A stretch of 64,000 nucleotides of DNA. It comes from Aerococcus kribbianus. GTDB lineage: Bacteria; Bacillota; Bacilli; Lactobacillales; Aerococcaceae. The translations under genes and the position numbers were made by a program. Position 1 is the stretch's first letter. Every line of letters starts with the position of its first letter. Below, piece after piece: positions 25,656 through 35,163 of the stretch. Location of the stretch: assembly GCF_026805545.1 (NCBI RefSeq), contig NZ_JAPRFR010000001.1, positions 186,001 to 250,000 of the forward strand, given 5' to 3'. The notes below the pieces were generated by a model that ran no database searches, was not told the DNA's origin, and saw nothing but the letters and a program-made list of their open reading frames with translations.

Positions 25656-27431
25656 TTATTTAATTGCGCGTGATTCTAATCCTTCTTCTTCTAAGTAGAA
25701 GCGGAATGGGACTAAATCTTCAGCTTCGTATTTTTCTTTGAAAGCTTTGATTTCTTCTTCAGAAGCTGCTTTCGGATCAAGACGCAATTCTTCTACTGGA
25801 ATTGGACGGTCATGAGTGATTTTAGCATCAATAACAACTGTCTTACCGTTCTTATTGTCTTCAACTGCTTGACGCATCACGTCATCCATGTCCTCGATAC
25901 GAGTTACAGTGTAGCCAACAGCACCTTGAGCTTCCCCAATCTTAGCGTAGTCCACATCAATAAAGTCAGTACCGAATAAGTGTTTGTTAGTGTCTTCATA
26001 TTTGTTCTTAATGAAGGCATATTCAGTGTTTGAGAAGACCACATTGATTACTGGTAAGTCATATTGGACGTTAGTCACTACGTCTGGGTAGGTCATATTG
26101 AAGGCACCATCACCCATGATGTTCCATACTTGACGGTCTGGATTATCCTTCTTGGCTGCAATACCACCTGGTAGAGCAATCCCCATTGTTGCGAATAATG
26201 GAGAAGTTCGCCACATATTCTTAGGATTCATGTGCAAGTGACGAATTGAAGTTTGTGTTGAGTTACCAACATCAATAGAGTAAATGGCATCGTCATCCGC
26301 ATACTTGTTGATTGCATTATAAACTTGGTATAACTGTAATTCTCCTTCAGTTTTACCTTCAAGTTTATTCATGTAGTCACGCCAGTTTTGATTGTTCTTA
26401 ATGCTGGCATTCCACCAAGCAGATTCTTCTACTGGGTCAACCTTATCCAAGATTGCTTGGGCAGCTTCCTTAGCGTCACCTAAGATTGCAGCATCTAAGG
26501 CATGACGTTTACCTAATTTATGTGGGTCAGAATCAACTTGGATGAACTTGTCAACATTCTTGAAGGTTGAATAAGTTTCAGAGAATGGGAAGTTAGAGCC
26601 AAGGAATAGAACAGTGTCTGCTTCAAAGACTACTTCATTGGCTGGTTTCCAACCCACACGGTAAGCAGATCCTGTTAAGGCCTCTTCATCCCACTCGAAG
26701 GCATCAAAGTTCTTACCAGTTGTGATGATTGGTGCTTTAATTTTGTGAGCTAATTCAGTTACGATGTCACCAGCACCATTAGCACCAAATCCAGAATAGA
26801 TGACTGGACGTTCAGCCTTGTTCAATAAATCAACAGCTTGGTTGATATCTTCGTCATTCAAGGCAGATGGAATATATGGACGTTGGTAAGATCCAGAACC
26901 ATAGTAAGAGTCTTCAGGGATTTCTACCCAACCAAAGTTAACAGGCACTTCAATCACAGCAGGTCCCTTGTTAGCAATGGCAGCACGCGCCGCTTCGTCT
27001 ACAACCTTAGGCAATTGTTCAGGGTAAGCTACACGCTTGTTATATACAGCGATACCTGAGTACATTGGGTTTTGGTTTAATTCTTGGAAAGCATCTAGGT
27101 TTAGCTCTTCATTTGGACGAGAACCTTGGATAGCTAAGAATGGCGTGTTATCCATCGCTGCATCATAAACCCCATTAATTAAGTGAGTGGCACCTGGTCC
27201 ACCAGAACCAACTGCAACCCCTAGAGGGCCTCCAAACTTATGTTGCATGACAGCAGCAAGAGCACCAATTTCTTCATGGCGAACTTGTAGGAATTGAATA
27301 TCCTTGTCTTCTGCAAGAGCATCCATTAAAGAACCTAGTGTACCAGAAGGGATACCATAAATTGTATCCACACCCCAAGTTTTAAGTACGTTTAAGGCCG
27401 CTGCAGAAGCAGGAATTGTCTTTTGACTCAT
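25656..27431 (-). CDS. pox: Pyruvate oxidase (FAD, TPP)
   Basis: A 591-residue enzyme that converts pyruvate, phosphate and O2 to acetyl phosphate, CO2 and H2O2. It has the three-domain TPP enzyme layout: N-terminal pyrimidine-binding domain ([14 protein letters not shown], with the RHEE catalytic Glu), central FAD domain ([22 protein letters not shown]), and C-terminal pyrophosphate domain with the metal motif [11 protein letters not shown]...VVFSN. It resembles the well-known Aerococcus viridans enzyme along its whole length, from memory. AGGAGG precedes the ATG. It is monocistronic. It will generate acetyl phosphate and peroxide aerobically, a hallmark of aerococci and pneumococci. Confidence 0.96.
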   Translation of the reverse strand: MSQKTIPASAAALNVLKTWGVDTIYGIPSGTLGSLMDALAEDKDIQFLQVRHEEIGALAAVMQHKFGGPLGVAVGSGGPGATHLINGVYDAAMDNTPFLAIQGSRPNEELNLDAFQELNQNPMYSGIAVYNKRVAYPEQLPKVVDEAARAAIANKGPAVIEVPVNFGWVEIPEDSYYGSGSYQRPYIPSALNDEDINQAVDLLNKAERPVIYSGFGANGAGDIVTELAHKIKAPIITTGKNFDAFEWDEEALTGSAYRVGWKPANEVVFEADTVLFLGSNFPFSETYSTFKNVDKFIQVDSDPHKLGKRHALDAAILGDAKEAAQAILDKVDPVEESAWWNASIKNNQNWRDYMNKLEGKTEGELQLYQVYNAINKYADDDAIYSIDVGNSTQTSIRHLHMNPKNMWRTSPLFATMGIALPGGIAAKKDNPDRQVWNIMGDGAFNMTYPDVVTNVQYDLPVINVVFSNTEYAFIKNKYEDTNKHLFGTDFIDVDYAKIGEAQGAVGYTVTRIEDMDDVMRQAVEDNKNGKTVVIDAKITHDRPIPVEELRLDPKAASEEEIKAFKEKYEAEDLVPFRFYLEEEGLESRAIK

Positions 27432-27480
27432 TAGTAAGTCGTCCTCCTTATAGACATTTATTGTAATTCACATCGATAAA

Positions 27481-27518
27481 ATCGTAACATATTTTAAGTT
27501 TTTTGCAAACGAAATAGC
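27481..27518 (-). promoter_or_regulatory. Promoter of pox with overlapping partial cre
   Basis: On the minus strand TTGCAA (27508-27503) and TACGAT (27486-27481) are 16 bases apart. TTGCAAACGAAATAGC on the plus strand at 27503-27518 matches the first 13 positions of the cre consensus but not the end, and covers the -35 box. CcpA control is possible but weakly supported. Confidence 0.5.
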
Positions 27519-27781
27519 CATAAAATTACTATAACAGATTGCGAATTAGACTAGCACAGGTTAAACAAGAACAAAAAATGTATTAATTTTATTTTCTTAT
27601 TTCTTCAATATCTAGTTCTTAAATATGATAACCCCTTGATACCAAAGGGTTTTTATCAAATACCTAAGTCTTTTACCTCATTTTTAGTTTGAAAAATTGA
27701 TAAAAACAAAGCTTAAAGTCGCGTATTTTTACATACAATTTTTGTATTAGAGATTGCTTTATAACAGCTGTAGACAGCTGT
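27519..27781. other. Intergenic region with two hairpins
   Basis: AACAGCTGT (27763-27771) and ACAGCTGTT (27774-27782) form a perfect inverted repeat directly after the amidase stop, but without a T-run. AACCCCTT/AAAGGGTT at 27630-27650 forms a second hairpin that has its T-run only on the plus strand. Either could weakly terminate the amidase transcript. No gene is seen. Confidence 0.5.
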
Positions 27782-29257
27782 TTATATGGAGTAGTCACCC
27801 ATAAAGTAATTGTGACACTCTAAATAATCAGCTATAGCTAACAGGTCAGCCTCCCCTTCTCTCCTGGCTGAAAACATGAGTCCAAATGGTAGACCTGCTT
27901 TCGTTTTATGTAGAGGTAAGGAGATGGCTGGTTGTCCTGTCAAATTATAAATATAGGCATAGGGGGCATAATAGGTTCCTGGTAATAAGGCTTGGAGAAT
28001 TAATTCTTCTAATTCTTCTCTTCCCAAAACAGAAAAGTCCTTGCACTGGGCCAATAAGTCTTCCCTTATAGTGGTTTGACCTATTTTAGGAGCCGCTTTA
28101 GCTGTGGCTGGTTGGAGCAAGAAGTCAAATTTTTCATGGAAGGCTTGAAACTTAGCCGCCAAGTGGTCCCATTGATCAAAAACCTGTGAATATTCCCAAG
28201 CAGGGATATATTTACCGTACTCAGCTAATAGATAAGCCGTATCTTCCACCTCTCCTCGTTTAATTTGGTGCCCCCTTGCTTGGCCGAGTTGGTGGAAAGC
28301 CTTACTTTGTTCCACTGCATTCATGACATAATAACCTCTGATTAAGTCATTCCCAGAAATTGTCAAATGAACTTTTTCTACATTAAAACCAGCTGCTTTA
28401 AGGTGTTCGGCAGTTGTTTCCACGGCTTGGATGGCTTCTTGGGAAAGAGCATCGTCAATAAAATTATCTGTCGTGTAAGCGATACGTAAGTCTTTTACCC
28501 CCTGCTTCGCTGTTATCAACTCGTCTTGGCTTAGCGCTGGGAGTCGAAACGGCATGGCATCATGGTCTTGACTCTGCATGGCCATGAGAAAATTTGCTGT
28601 GTCTCTAACCGACTGGGTTAAGGCGAAATCAATTGCTGCGCCAGCCCAAGACCGATACGAAGCCGGTCCTGATGCGGTGCGACCGCGACTAGGTTTTAAA
28701 CCAATTAAACCTGAAAATGAAGCAGGAATGCGAATAGAGCCGCCCCCATCAGATGCAGCAGCAATAGGGACCATGCCTAATCCAAGGGCCGTAGCTGCTC
28801 CACCACTAGACCCACCTGCATGGTAGTCCCTGTTTCGTGGGTTAGGAACCGTGCCACGATAATGAGAATCTGAGATAAACTTCAAAGCAAATTCAGGCGC
28901 ATTAGTATGGCCGATAATGATAAATCCTGCCTTAATAATATCATCGACAAAATGCGAGTTGACTGCAGCTAAGTGATCCTTTAATAAGCTTGAACTCAAG
29001 GTAGACGGATGGTCAGCATAGTCTTGACCGGCATCTTTAAGCAAGATAGGAACACCTGCAAATGGTGGTGAAAAATCTGTCATCATCTTCGCTTGGGATA
29101 AGGCTTCTTCCTTATAGAGAAAAGAAACAGCATTATAGTCCTTATTTAAGCGCTCAACCTGGTCAATGGCAGCTTTTACCGCTTCATAGGGAGTGATTTG
29201 TCCTGCTTTGATGGCTTGGGCAGTAGCAGTAGCATCCCAATTTCGGTAATCAATCAT
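27782..29257 (-). CDS. Amidase signature family protein (second copy)
   Basis: A 491-residue amidase with intact triad Lys74 (PILLKDAGQD), cis-Ser150 ([10 protein letters not shown]) and nucleophile Ser174 (DGGGSIRIPAS). It is a paralogue of the amidase at 19748-21250, with similar length and the same motif spacing but clearly diverged. Its ATG follows directly after the TAA of the MetQ-like lipoprotein gene, and the GGAGG site lies inside that gene, so the two are coupled. The pair suggests that a captured compound is hydrolysed by this amidase; the substrate is unknown. Confidence 0.87.
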   Translation of the reverse strand: MIDYRNWDATATAQAIKAGQITPYEAVKAAIDQVERLNKDYNAVSFLYKEEALSQAKMMTDFSPPFAGVPILLKDAGQDYADHPSTLSSSLLKDHLAAVNSHFVDDIIKAGFIIIGHTNAPEFALKFISDSHYRGTVPNPRNRDYHAGGSSGGAATALGLGMVPIAAASDGGGSIRIPASFSGLIGLKPSRGRTASGPASYRSWAGAAIDFALTQSVRDTANFLMAMQSQDHDAMPFRLPALSQDELITAKQGVKDLRIAYTTDNFIDDALSQEAIQAVETTAEHLKAAGFNVEKVHLTISGNDLIRGYYVMNAVEQSKAFHQLGQARGHQIKRGEVEDTAYLLAEYGKYIPAWEYSQVFDQWDHLAAKFQAFHEKFDFLLQPATAKAAPKIGQTTIREDLLAQCKDFSVLGREELEELILQALLPGTYYAPYAYIYNLTGQPAISLPLHKTKAGLPFGLMFSARREGEADLLAIADYLECHNYFMGDYSI

Positions 29258-30136
29258 TTAATCCTCCTTGTCCTTTGAATTGACGTAATCAATATAAGTT
29301 TGCATGTCTTGGCTAGGGATATCATCGTTATTCCAGGCGGGATAAAAGTCTCCTGCTCCAGTTTCATTAGCAAATTCCACGACTTCAGGGCGTTGGTAGG
29401 CAGCTAAAATTTCCTTTAGGTCTTCATTTTCCTTATCTTCATCACGAACGACAAAGTTTAACCGTAAGTTAGAGCTAGAATTCTCCATGTCTTGGAAGTA
29501 TAAGGCGTCTGAATTTTTCAATCCATATTCAGTCGTTGCCGTTGCCCCACTTAAAATTAAAGGTACATCACCCAAGGCTCTAGGGATGGCACCTGCTTCC
29601 ATGGGGACTATTTCCAAGTTTTTGTAGGTTGATTCAATATCGTTTTCACTTGGAACGAGAGGAGCGTCTTCCTTTAGAGTGAGCAAACCAACATCAGCCA
29701 GCATAATTAAGGCATTTCCATAATTAACTGGGTCATTGATGACCGCGATTTGCGCATTTTCAGGAATGTCTTCCTTACTTTGAATGGCATCTGTTGACCA
29801 AATTCCCAAGGGTTCAGCAGACAGGTAACCCAAGGGATAAAGGTCGTCCCCAGAAGACTGCATATAATCATAGAGGAAGGTGTAATATTGATAACCATTC
29901 GCATCAATCGATCCCTCTGATAGAGCCACATTAGGCTGAACATAATCGGAAAATTGGACAATTTCTACATCATAGTCGGCTTCTTCCAATAAGTCTTCCA
30001 AGGCAAAATCCCAAATTTCTTCTGCCCGGTCAGATACCACGCCAATTTTATAAACTTTTTCTTCTTTTTGGCAAGCAGATAAGGCCATCAGTAAAACAAT
30101 AAGTAATACTAAATATTTTTTTGATAATTTCTTCAT
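29258..30136 (-). CDS. MetQ/NlpA-family substrate-binding lipoprotein (orphan)
   Basis: A 292-residue lipoprotein with lipobox ALSACQ. The NlpA/MetQ fold is seen in YKIGVVSDRAEEIW, ANGYQYYTFLYDY (MetQ has DANxFQHxPYL here), IAVINDPVNYGNAL (IAIPNDPTNxGRAL in MetQ) and the late FVVRDEDKENEDLKEI. MetQ binds methionine, but the ligand residues differ enough here that another substrate is likely. No ATPase or permease gene is nearby, so it must share a transporter encoded elsewhere or act as a receptor. It forms an operon with the amidase and is divergent from a LysR regulator. Confidence 0.8.
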   Translation of the reverse strand: MKKLSKKYLVLLIVLLMALSACQKEEKVYKIGVVSDRAEEIWDFALEDLLEEADYDVEIVQFSDYVQPNVALSEGSIDANGYQYYTFLYDYMQSSGDDLYPLGYLSAEPLGIWSTDAIQSKEDIPENAQIAVINDPVNYGNALIMLADVGLLTLKEDAPLVPSENDIESTYKNLEIVPMEAGAIPRALGDVPLILSGATATTEYGLKNSDALYFQDMENSSSNLRLNFVVRDEDKENEDLKEILAAYQRPEVVEFANETGAGDFYPAWNNDDIPSQDMQTYIDYVNSKDKED

Positions 30137-30208
30137 AAAATCCTCCCTTAAATTTCTTTATGGTCTCTTTCTAGTGTAAGCCCAATGCCCAATAATTAAT
30201 AGCCCCAA

Positions 30209-30218
30209 TTGTATACAA
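30209..30218. promoter_or_regulatory. Palindrome TTGTATACAA in the LysR/MetQ divergent region
   Basis: A perfect 10-bp palindrome lies between the divergent metQ-like and lysR genes, 73 bases before the lipoprotein ATG. LysR regulators commonly bind T-N11-A palindromes at such positions, so it is a candidate site; the match is short. Confidence 0.4.
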
Positions 30219-30396
30219 ATATATGCTAATAATGAATTATGTCTCCATACCCCTTAAACACCAAAGTGTGGGCTACAAATATGCCTTAGGAGCTCCCGTA
30301 TTTCATCCAAGACTTGGTCCAAGGCTTCTGTTCTTAAAGACTTTGTCGCACCCTTTTTATGGTAAACTAGATTCAACAAAGCAAAGGAGGCTTTCC

Positions 30397-31299
30397 ATGC
30401 GCATCGATGATTTACAATATTTTTTGGTGGTCGCCCAAGAGAATTCACTAACCCGGGCAGCCGAAAAACTATTTATTTCCCAACCTTCCTTATCCAATGC
30501 CATGAAAAAATTAGAAGAAAGTTTAGGGGTCATTCTCTTTACCCGAACCTCAACGGGAATTAGTTTAACCAGTGATGGTGAAGAGTTTTTACAGTATGCC
30601 AACCAAGTTTTAGAACAGATGGCCTTGCTCCAACGTCGCTATTCCCATAAAGATCAGCCTAAACAAATTTTTTCCGTGGCCTCGCAACATTATCCTTTTG
30701 TGGTTGATGCCTTTATCAATATGCTCAAGAAAAATGCTAGTGACAAATATCAGGCCACCCTAAAAGAAATGCGGACCTTTGAGGTGATTGAGGATGTGGC
30801 TAATCTGAAATCAGAAGTGGGAATTCTCTATAAATCTAACTATAATAAACGAGTGATTGAAAACAATATTGCAGACAATGATCTGACCTTTCATTCGATG
30901 GTTGTGACCCAACCCCATGTTTTTATTTGGTATAAACACCCCCTAGTCAATAAAGAAAAAATCACCTTAGAGGATTTAAAACCCTATCCAAGATTAAACT
31001 TTGAACAGGGTCGACATAATTCATTCTACTATTGGGAAGAGGTCCTTGGTGACTTTGATACTGATAAATCGATTATCGTTTCAGACCGAGGGACAATTTT
31101 CAACCTGATTATTGGTTTAAATGGTTATACCATTTCTTCTGGGATTATTAATCAAGATTTGAATGGTGCGGAGATTGTGGCCCGGCCAATTGAGTCTGAG
31201 GAGCAAATTGAAATTGGCTATATCACCAATAATCACCACATCCTTAACCCCATTGCCGAAGACTTTATAGTTGAATTGGAGAAAATTGTTATTGGCTGA
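30397..31299 (+). CDS. LysR-family transcriptional regulator
   Basis: A 300-residue regulator of the usual LysR length. The N-terminal winged helix (about 1-60) reads MRIDDLQYFLVVAQENS, then LTRAAEKLFISQPSLSNAMK, and a linker helix follows. The remainder is the periplasmic-binding-like effector domain. ATG 30397 has AAAGGAGG 6 bases upstream; the longer frame from 30223 has no site and is rejected. It is divergent from the metQ-like/amidase pair and probably controls it. Confidence 0.92.
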   Translation: MRIDDLQYFLVVAQENSLTRAAEKLFISQPSLSNAMKKLEESLGVILFTRTSTGISLTSDGEEFLQYANQVLEQMALLQRRYSHKDQPKQIFSVASQHYPFVVDAFINMLKKNASDKYQATLKEMRTFEVIEDVANLKSEVGILYKSNYNKRVIENNIADNDLTFHSMVVTQPHVFIWYKHPLVNKEKITLEDLKPYPRLNFEQGRHNSFYYWEEVLGDFDTDKSIIVSDRGTIFNLIIGLNGYTISSGIINQDLNGAEIVARPIESEEQIEIGYITNNHHILNPIAEDFIVELEKIVIG

Positions 31300-31305
31300 T
31301 ACCCT

Positions 31306-31998
31306 TTAATTTTCTTGACGGTAACGTTGTCGTTGCCGCATACGGGCCCAAGATAAATAAGAGTACATATCATTGACAAAGAAAACCAGAAAACATATCA
31401 CAACAGAGAGGTAAGCACGATTACTTAAACTGGCTAAGGCCCATAGACAAATTAAGACTAAATCATTGGAAGCATAAGCCAAGGGAAAGTATTCACTTCG
31501 CCGATAAGTAAGGAAAACCGCTAAGAAACTTGTTAGCACCGAGATTGTTGAGGGAATTAAATTCTCGGTGTTGAAAAAAGCGAGGATAGGATAAAATATT
31601 AAGGCAACCACAGCAGATAGGAGTAGAATGAATATGAGCTCTCGTTTGGATAGTTGATTGACTCGGACTTCAACTTTGCCCTCTTCAAAAGGATTCTTAA
31701 GCCAAGTGTATAAGGCAAAAGCTTCCATAGGACCAGTCATGCCTAGATAGGTAATCATTTCCCCATAATAGTCAAAGGTCCAAGAAATATAGCCATAAAA
31801 CAAAGAAAAAATAATCATTAATACCTTAGATAAAGGATTGCCTTTAGCCCCAGTGATAATAGCGGTCACACCAATTACTGCAGCAATGACAGTTAGCGGG
31901 TGCTGACCAGGGAAGATTATCGCTGAGCCAATAATTAAAGCTAAGGATCCCAACCATAGAAATAGCTCAAAACGTGTAAAATAGTTTTTCAACTTCAT
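31306..31998 (-). CDS. pnuC: Nicotinamide riboside/mononucleotide transporter PnuC
   Basis: A 230-residue membrane protein with about seven helices. The PnuC signature YTWLKNP, TYRRSEYFPLAYASNDLVLI and W..YLSVVICFLVFFVNDMYSYLSW are recognisable. It imports an NAD+ precursor such as nicotinamide riboside. GGGGGAG lies before the ATG. The gene is convergent with lysR, with only 6 bases between the stops. Confidence 0.92.
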   Translation of the reverse strand: MKLKNYFTRFELFLWLGSLALIIGSAIIFPGQHPLTVIAAVIGVTAIITGAKGNPLSKVLMIIFSLFYGYISWTFDYYGEMITYLGMTGPMEAFALYTWLKNPFEEGKVEVRVNQLSKRELIFILLLSAVVALIFYPILAFFNTENLIPSTISVLTSFLAVFLTYRRSEYFPLAYASNDLVLICLWALASLSNRAYLSVVICFLVFFVNDMYSYLSWARMRQRQRYRQEN

Positions 31999-32033
31999 CT
32001 TATCTCCCCCAAATAAAGCGTTTTATCTCCTTT

Positions 32034-32062
32034 ATTCTATCAAGTTCTTATCAGTAAGGCAA
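32034..32062 (-). promoter_or_regulatory. Promoter of pnuC
   Basis: TTGCCT (32062-32057) and TAGAAT (32039-32034) are 17 bases apart on the minus strand, just after the terminator of the mal operon and 36 bases before the pnuC ATG. Confidence 0.65.
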
Positions 32063-32080
32063 AGCCAATTTATACAAGAA

Positions 32081-32120
32081 TAAAAGCCTAGAAAACGACA
32101 CTGAGTCGATTTCTAGGCTT
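32081..32120 (-). terminator. Intrinsic terminator of the maltose operon
   Basis: On the minus strand AAGCCTAGAAATCGAC pairs with GTCGTTTTCTAGGCTT around TCAGT, followed by TTATTC. It separates mapP from pnuC. Confidence 0.92.
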
Positions 32121-32129
32121 ATTTATTAC

Positions 32130-32963
32130 TTAATTGTCGTTATAATCAAAGGTCAAATAAATACCAAAGTGATCAGACACAATCGGCTCTTCTTGACCAG
32201 TAAAAACAACACGATGTTCATGAGCTGCGAGTTTTTGACTCAACCAGATATAGTCGATTCGCTTATTATCCTGGTTACCATCCCATCCAGCAATGTCACC
32301 GGGGGCGGTAATGTTTCCCTTAGTTCTAGAGCTAATATAGTAAGAATCTTTTAGATAAGGCAAGGTCTTTTGGATGAAGTCATAGCCTTGGTCTTTGACT
32401 TGACTATCATTATTAAAATCACCTGCTAGAATAGTTAGCCGCTCAGAATCTAAGTGATCTTTGAATCCTAACCATTCGCCTTTAAAGGAAGTGTCTTCCC
32501 ATTGGTCATCCCAACGTGAGAAGTGAACACTATAAATATCTAAATCGTCGAAACGGGCTCTTAAGACACGACGGGTATGGAAGTCACGATAATCGACCAA
32601 AGTAGATGTGGGGACTTCATGGGCAAGGAAGGGTTCTTTAGCAAGAACCCCTACCCCTTCGTCCATTTTTCCATAAGATAAATGGGCAGGTACCCACGAC
32701 CAATAATAGTCATGTCCTCTTTGAGCTAAGTCTTTAACTAGGGTCAAGATAAAATTATCTTCTCGGATTGGTACATCAAAATAGTTATCCACTGGCATAT
32801 AATGTAAGGGATCTTTTTCGACGGGACTCGTTAAATTTTGGTTGACTTCTTGCAAGCAAACAAAATCAATCTCCTGATCCAAGATAAAATCAAGTAAGAC
32901 CTTTATTTTATCTTCTTGTTGATCTTCCAACCAAGAATGAGCATTTAAAGTTAATAGTTTCAT
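32130..32963 (-). CDS. mapP: Maltose-6'-phosphate phosphatase (EEP superfamily, MapP-like)
   Basis: A 277-residue enzyme of the endonuclease/exonuclease/phosphatase fold. Catalytic motifs are LLTLNAHSW (Asn), CLQEVNQN (Glu), AGDFNND (Asp-Asn) and VSDHFGIY (Asp-His). In Enterococcus faecalis, MapP of this fold dephosphorylates maltose-6'-phosphate made by the MalT PTS so that maltose can enter the phosphorylase route. Here the gene starts one base after the stop of a MalT-like PTS gene (ATG 32963, GAGGG 5 bases upstream), with malQ and a phosphorylase in the same operon, so the same role is inferred. A nuclease role is much less likely. Confidence 0.85.
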   Translation of the reverse strand: MKLLTLNAHSWLEDQQEDKIKVLLDFILDQEIDFVCLQEVNQNLTSPVEKDPLHYMPVDNYFDVPIREDNFILTLVKDLAQRGHDYYWSWVPAHLSYGKMDEGVGVLAKEPFLAHEVPTSTLVDYRDFHTRRVLRARFDDLDIYSVHFSRWDDQWEDTSFKGEWLGFKDHLDSERLTILAGDFNNDSQVKDQGYDFIQKTLPYLKDSYYISSRTKGNITAPGDIAGWDGNQDNKRIDYIWLSQKLAAHEHRVVFTGQEEPIVSDHFGIYLTFDYNDN

Positions 32964-32964
32964 A

Positions 32965-35151
32965 CTATCCCTCAAATTCCCCTAAGTTTTGGCCTTTTTC
33001 TACCTGTCCTTTATGCTCAAGGCGAATGGCATCCTTGTTGTCATTATTGGTTAAAGCGACCACAATCGTAGTAGCTTTGCCAGCTTCTTCAATCGCTTTT
33101 AAGTCCATCTTAGCAATTGGTTGACCACCATCAACGATATCACCCTCGGAAACTAGAATTTCAAATGGTTTGCCTTCAAGTTCGACTGTATCCAAGCCCA
33201 TATGCACTAGAATATCAGTACCACCATCTGTTTTGATACCAATCGCATGTTTAGTATGGAAGACTTGAATAATTTCACCTTTAACTGGAGAAACAATTTC
33301 ATTATCGCTAGGTTGGACAGCATAACCGTCACCCATCATTTTTTGTGAGAAGACGTCATCTTTGACTTCTGAAATCGCCATAGCTTGACCTTGAGCAGGA
33401 CTATAAAACTCTTCAACAATAGTTTGGTCACTTTCATCGGCTAGTGTGGCTTCTTGACTGCTACCCGCTTGAGGTAAGTCTAAAGGTGGAATGGCTTGGC
33501 CAGTATCTAAAACATCATTGATATCTGATTTTAGAATATCTGCCTTAGGACCATACACGGCTTGAACCCCACCATTTTTTACTAATAAGGATTTGGCACC
33601 AACTTTCTGCCATTGTTCTTTTGTTCCTACTAGTTGTGGATCTTTCACATCAACACGGAGACGTGTCATACAAGCATCTACTGCATCAATATTATCTGGT
33701 CCACCTAGTAGGTTAATAATATTAGTCACTTGTTTATCGGCATCAACGGTTTCATTGCTAGCAGCAGCTTCGCCGGTATTAGCCATATTGAAATCATCGT
33801 AGTTTCCATTACGTCCAGGAGTACCGTAGTTGAAATGACGAATCATCCAATTGGCAATGAAATAAGAAACGATACCAAAAACAATAGTTACTAAGACAAA
33901 GTTAATCAAATCTTGGCCTAAGCCTGCATTTAAAGATAATGGAATCCGAGACAAGAATTCAATTGTACCGAATGAATGCACGCGGATAGGAATCAGGTCA
34001 ACTACGGCAAAGGCTAAACCTTGAATAACGGCATAAACGAGGTAAAGTGGCATCGCCACAAACATAAACATAAATTCTAAAGGTTCAGATACCCCCGTTA
34101 AAATAACTGATGCTGCAGTAGAAATAAACATTGATTTATAGGCAGATTTTTTATCTTCATCGACATTGCGGTACATGGCATAAGCAACACCCATTAAGAT
34201 ACCCGTTGTACCAATCATTTGCCCTACCTTAAAACGAGCAGGTGTAACTGTACTTAATAAGTTTTCATAAGCAGACATATCGCCAGCATTTCTGAAGTTC
34301 GCTAAGTCTTGAGCCCAAGCCAACCATAATGGATCTTGGCCGTAAACAGTCGTTCCCATATCTGCGCCTGTTTGAATGACATAAGTAGCTCCCATGGCCG
34401 TGTAGTTTACTGGGATAGTTAACATATGGTGCAATCCAAATGGTAATAGCAAACGTTCCAAGAAACCATATAAGAACGGTGCTAAGAATGGAGCTTGGTC
34501 TTGGGAATTGGCCAACCAAACCCCAAAGCTATTAATTCCACCTTGGATAAATGGCCATACGATAGATAAAACAATAGCCGCAATAAAGGACCATAAAATG
34601 ACTACGAAAGGCACAAAACGTTTCCCATTAAAGAATGATAAGACTTCCGGTAACTTCCGATAATTGTAGTATTTGTTGTAGGCTAAGGCCCCTAGGAAAC
34701 CAGCAATGATCCCAACAAATACCCCCATGTTTAAGGCAGGTGCTTCTAATACAGAGATAAAGTAAGTAGACACATTTAACTCTTGTCCAAAGAGACTATG
34801 GACGACAGCTGAGTTGTCAGCCAACATATCTTGAGAAATACCAAAGAAAGCACCGGTTAAACGGTTAATTAAAATAAATGAAATCAAAGCAGCAAAAGCC
34901 CCACCAGCACGGTCTTTGGCCCAAGAGCCACCAATAGCAACGGCAAATAAAATATGCAAGTTACCAATAATTGCCCAACCAATTTGAGAAATAATATCCC
35001 CAATTTGAGCTAAAAGTGCCATATCTGGCGCAATCAAAGGAATGGCTGAACCAAGACTTATCATAATCCCGGCTGCGGGCATAACCGCAATCACACTCAT
35101 TAAAGCCTTCCCAAATTTTTGCCAAAATTCAAAATTGAACAGTTTCTTCAT
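32965..35151 (-). CDS. malT: PTS EIICBA component, maltose/glucose type (MalT-like)
   Basis: A 728-residue fused PTS permease. EIIC (about 1-430, about ten helices; FGLHHMLTIPVNY, GVSEPLEFMFMF) is followed by EIIB (about 480-555; phosphocysteine in DACMTRLRVDV) and EIIA (about 600-725; phospho-His in DILVHMGLDTVEL). The domain order matches MalT of E. faecalis and PtsG. It imports maltose as maltose-6'-phosphate, or possibly glucose. AGGAGG precedes the ATG. It is the third gene of malQ-glgP-malT-mapP, 12 bases behind the phosphorylase gene. Confidence 0.9.
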   Translation of the reverse strand: MKKLFNFEFWQKFGKALMSVIAVMPAAGIMISLGSAIPLIAPDMALLAQIGDIISQIGWAIIGNLHILFAVAIGGSWAKDRAGGAFAALISFILINRLTGAFFGISQDMLADNSAVVHSLFGQELNVSTYFISVLEAPALNMGVFVGIIAGFLGALAYNKYYNYRKLPEVLSFFNGKRFVPFVVILWSFIAAIVLSIVWPFIQGGINSFGVWLANSQDQAPFLAPFLYGFLERLLLPFGLHHMLTIPVNYTAMGATYVIQTGADMGTTVYGQDPLWLAWAQDLANFRNAGDMSAYENLLSTVTPARFKVGQMIGTTGILMGVAYAMYRNVDEDKKSAYKSMFISTAASVILTGVSEPLEFMFMFVAMPLYLVYAVIQGLAFAVVDLIPIRVHSFGTIEFLSRIPLSLNAGLGQDLINFVLVTIVFGIVSYFIANWMIRHFNYGTPGRNGNYDDFNMANTGEAAASNETVDADKQVTNIINLLGGPDNIDAVDACMTRLRVDVKDPQLVGTKEQWQKVGAKSLLVKNGGVQAVYGPKADILKSDINDVLDTGQAIPPLDLPQAGSSQEATLADESDQTIVEEFYSPAQGQAMAISEVKDDVFSQKMMGDGYAVQPSDNEIVSPVKGEIIQVFHTKHAIGIKTDGGTDILVHMGLDTVELEGKPFEILVSEGDIVDGGQPIAKMDLKAIEEAGKATTIVVALTNNDNKDAIRLEHKGQVEKGQNLGEFEG

Positions 35152-35163
35152 TTCTTTCTCCTC

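Noticed and set aside
27630..27657. Plus-strand terminator AACCCCTT/AAAGGGTT with T-run
   Set aside because: No plus-strand gene lies upstream that it could end; kept only as a hairpin in the intergenic note.
28578..28826. 82-residue plus-strand frame inside the second amidase gene
   Set aside because: It is the antisense of the Ser-rich catalytic region and is explained by its Gly/Ala codons.
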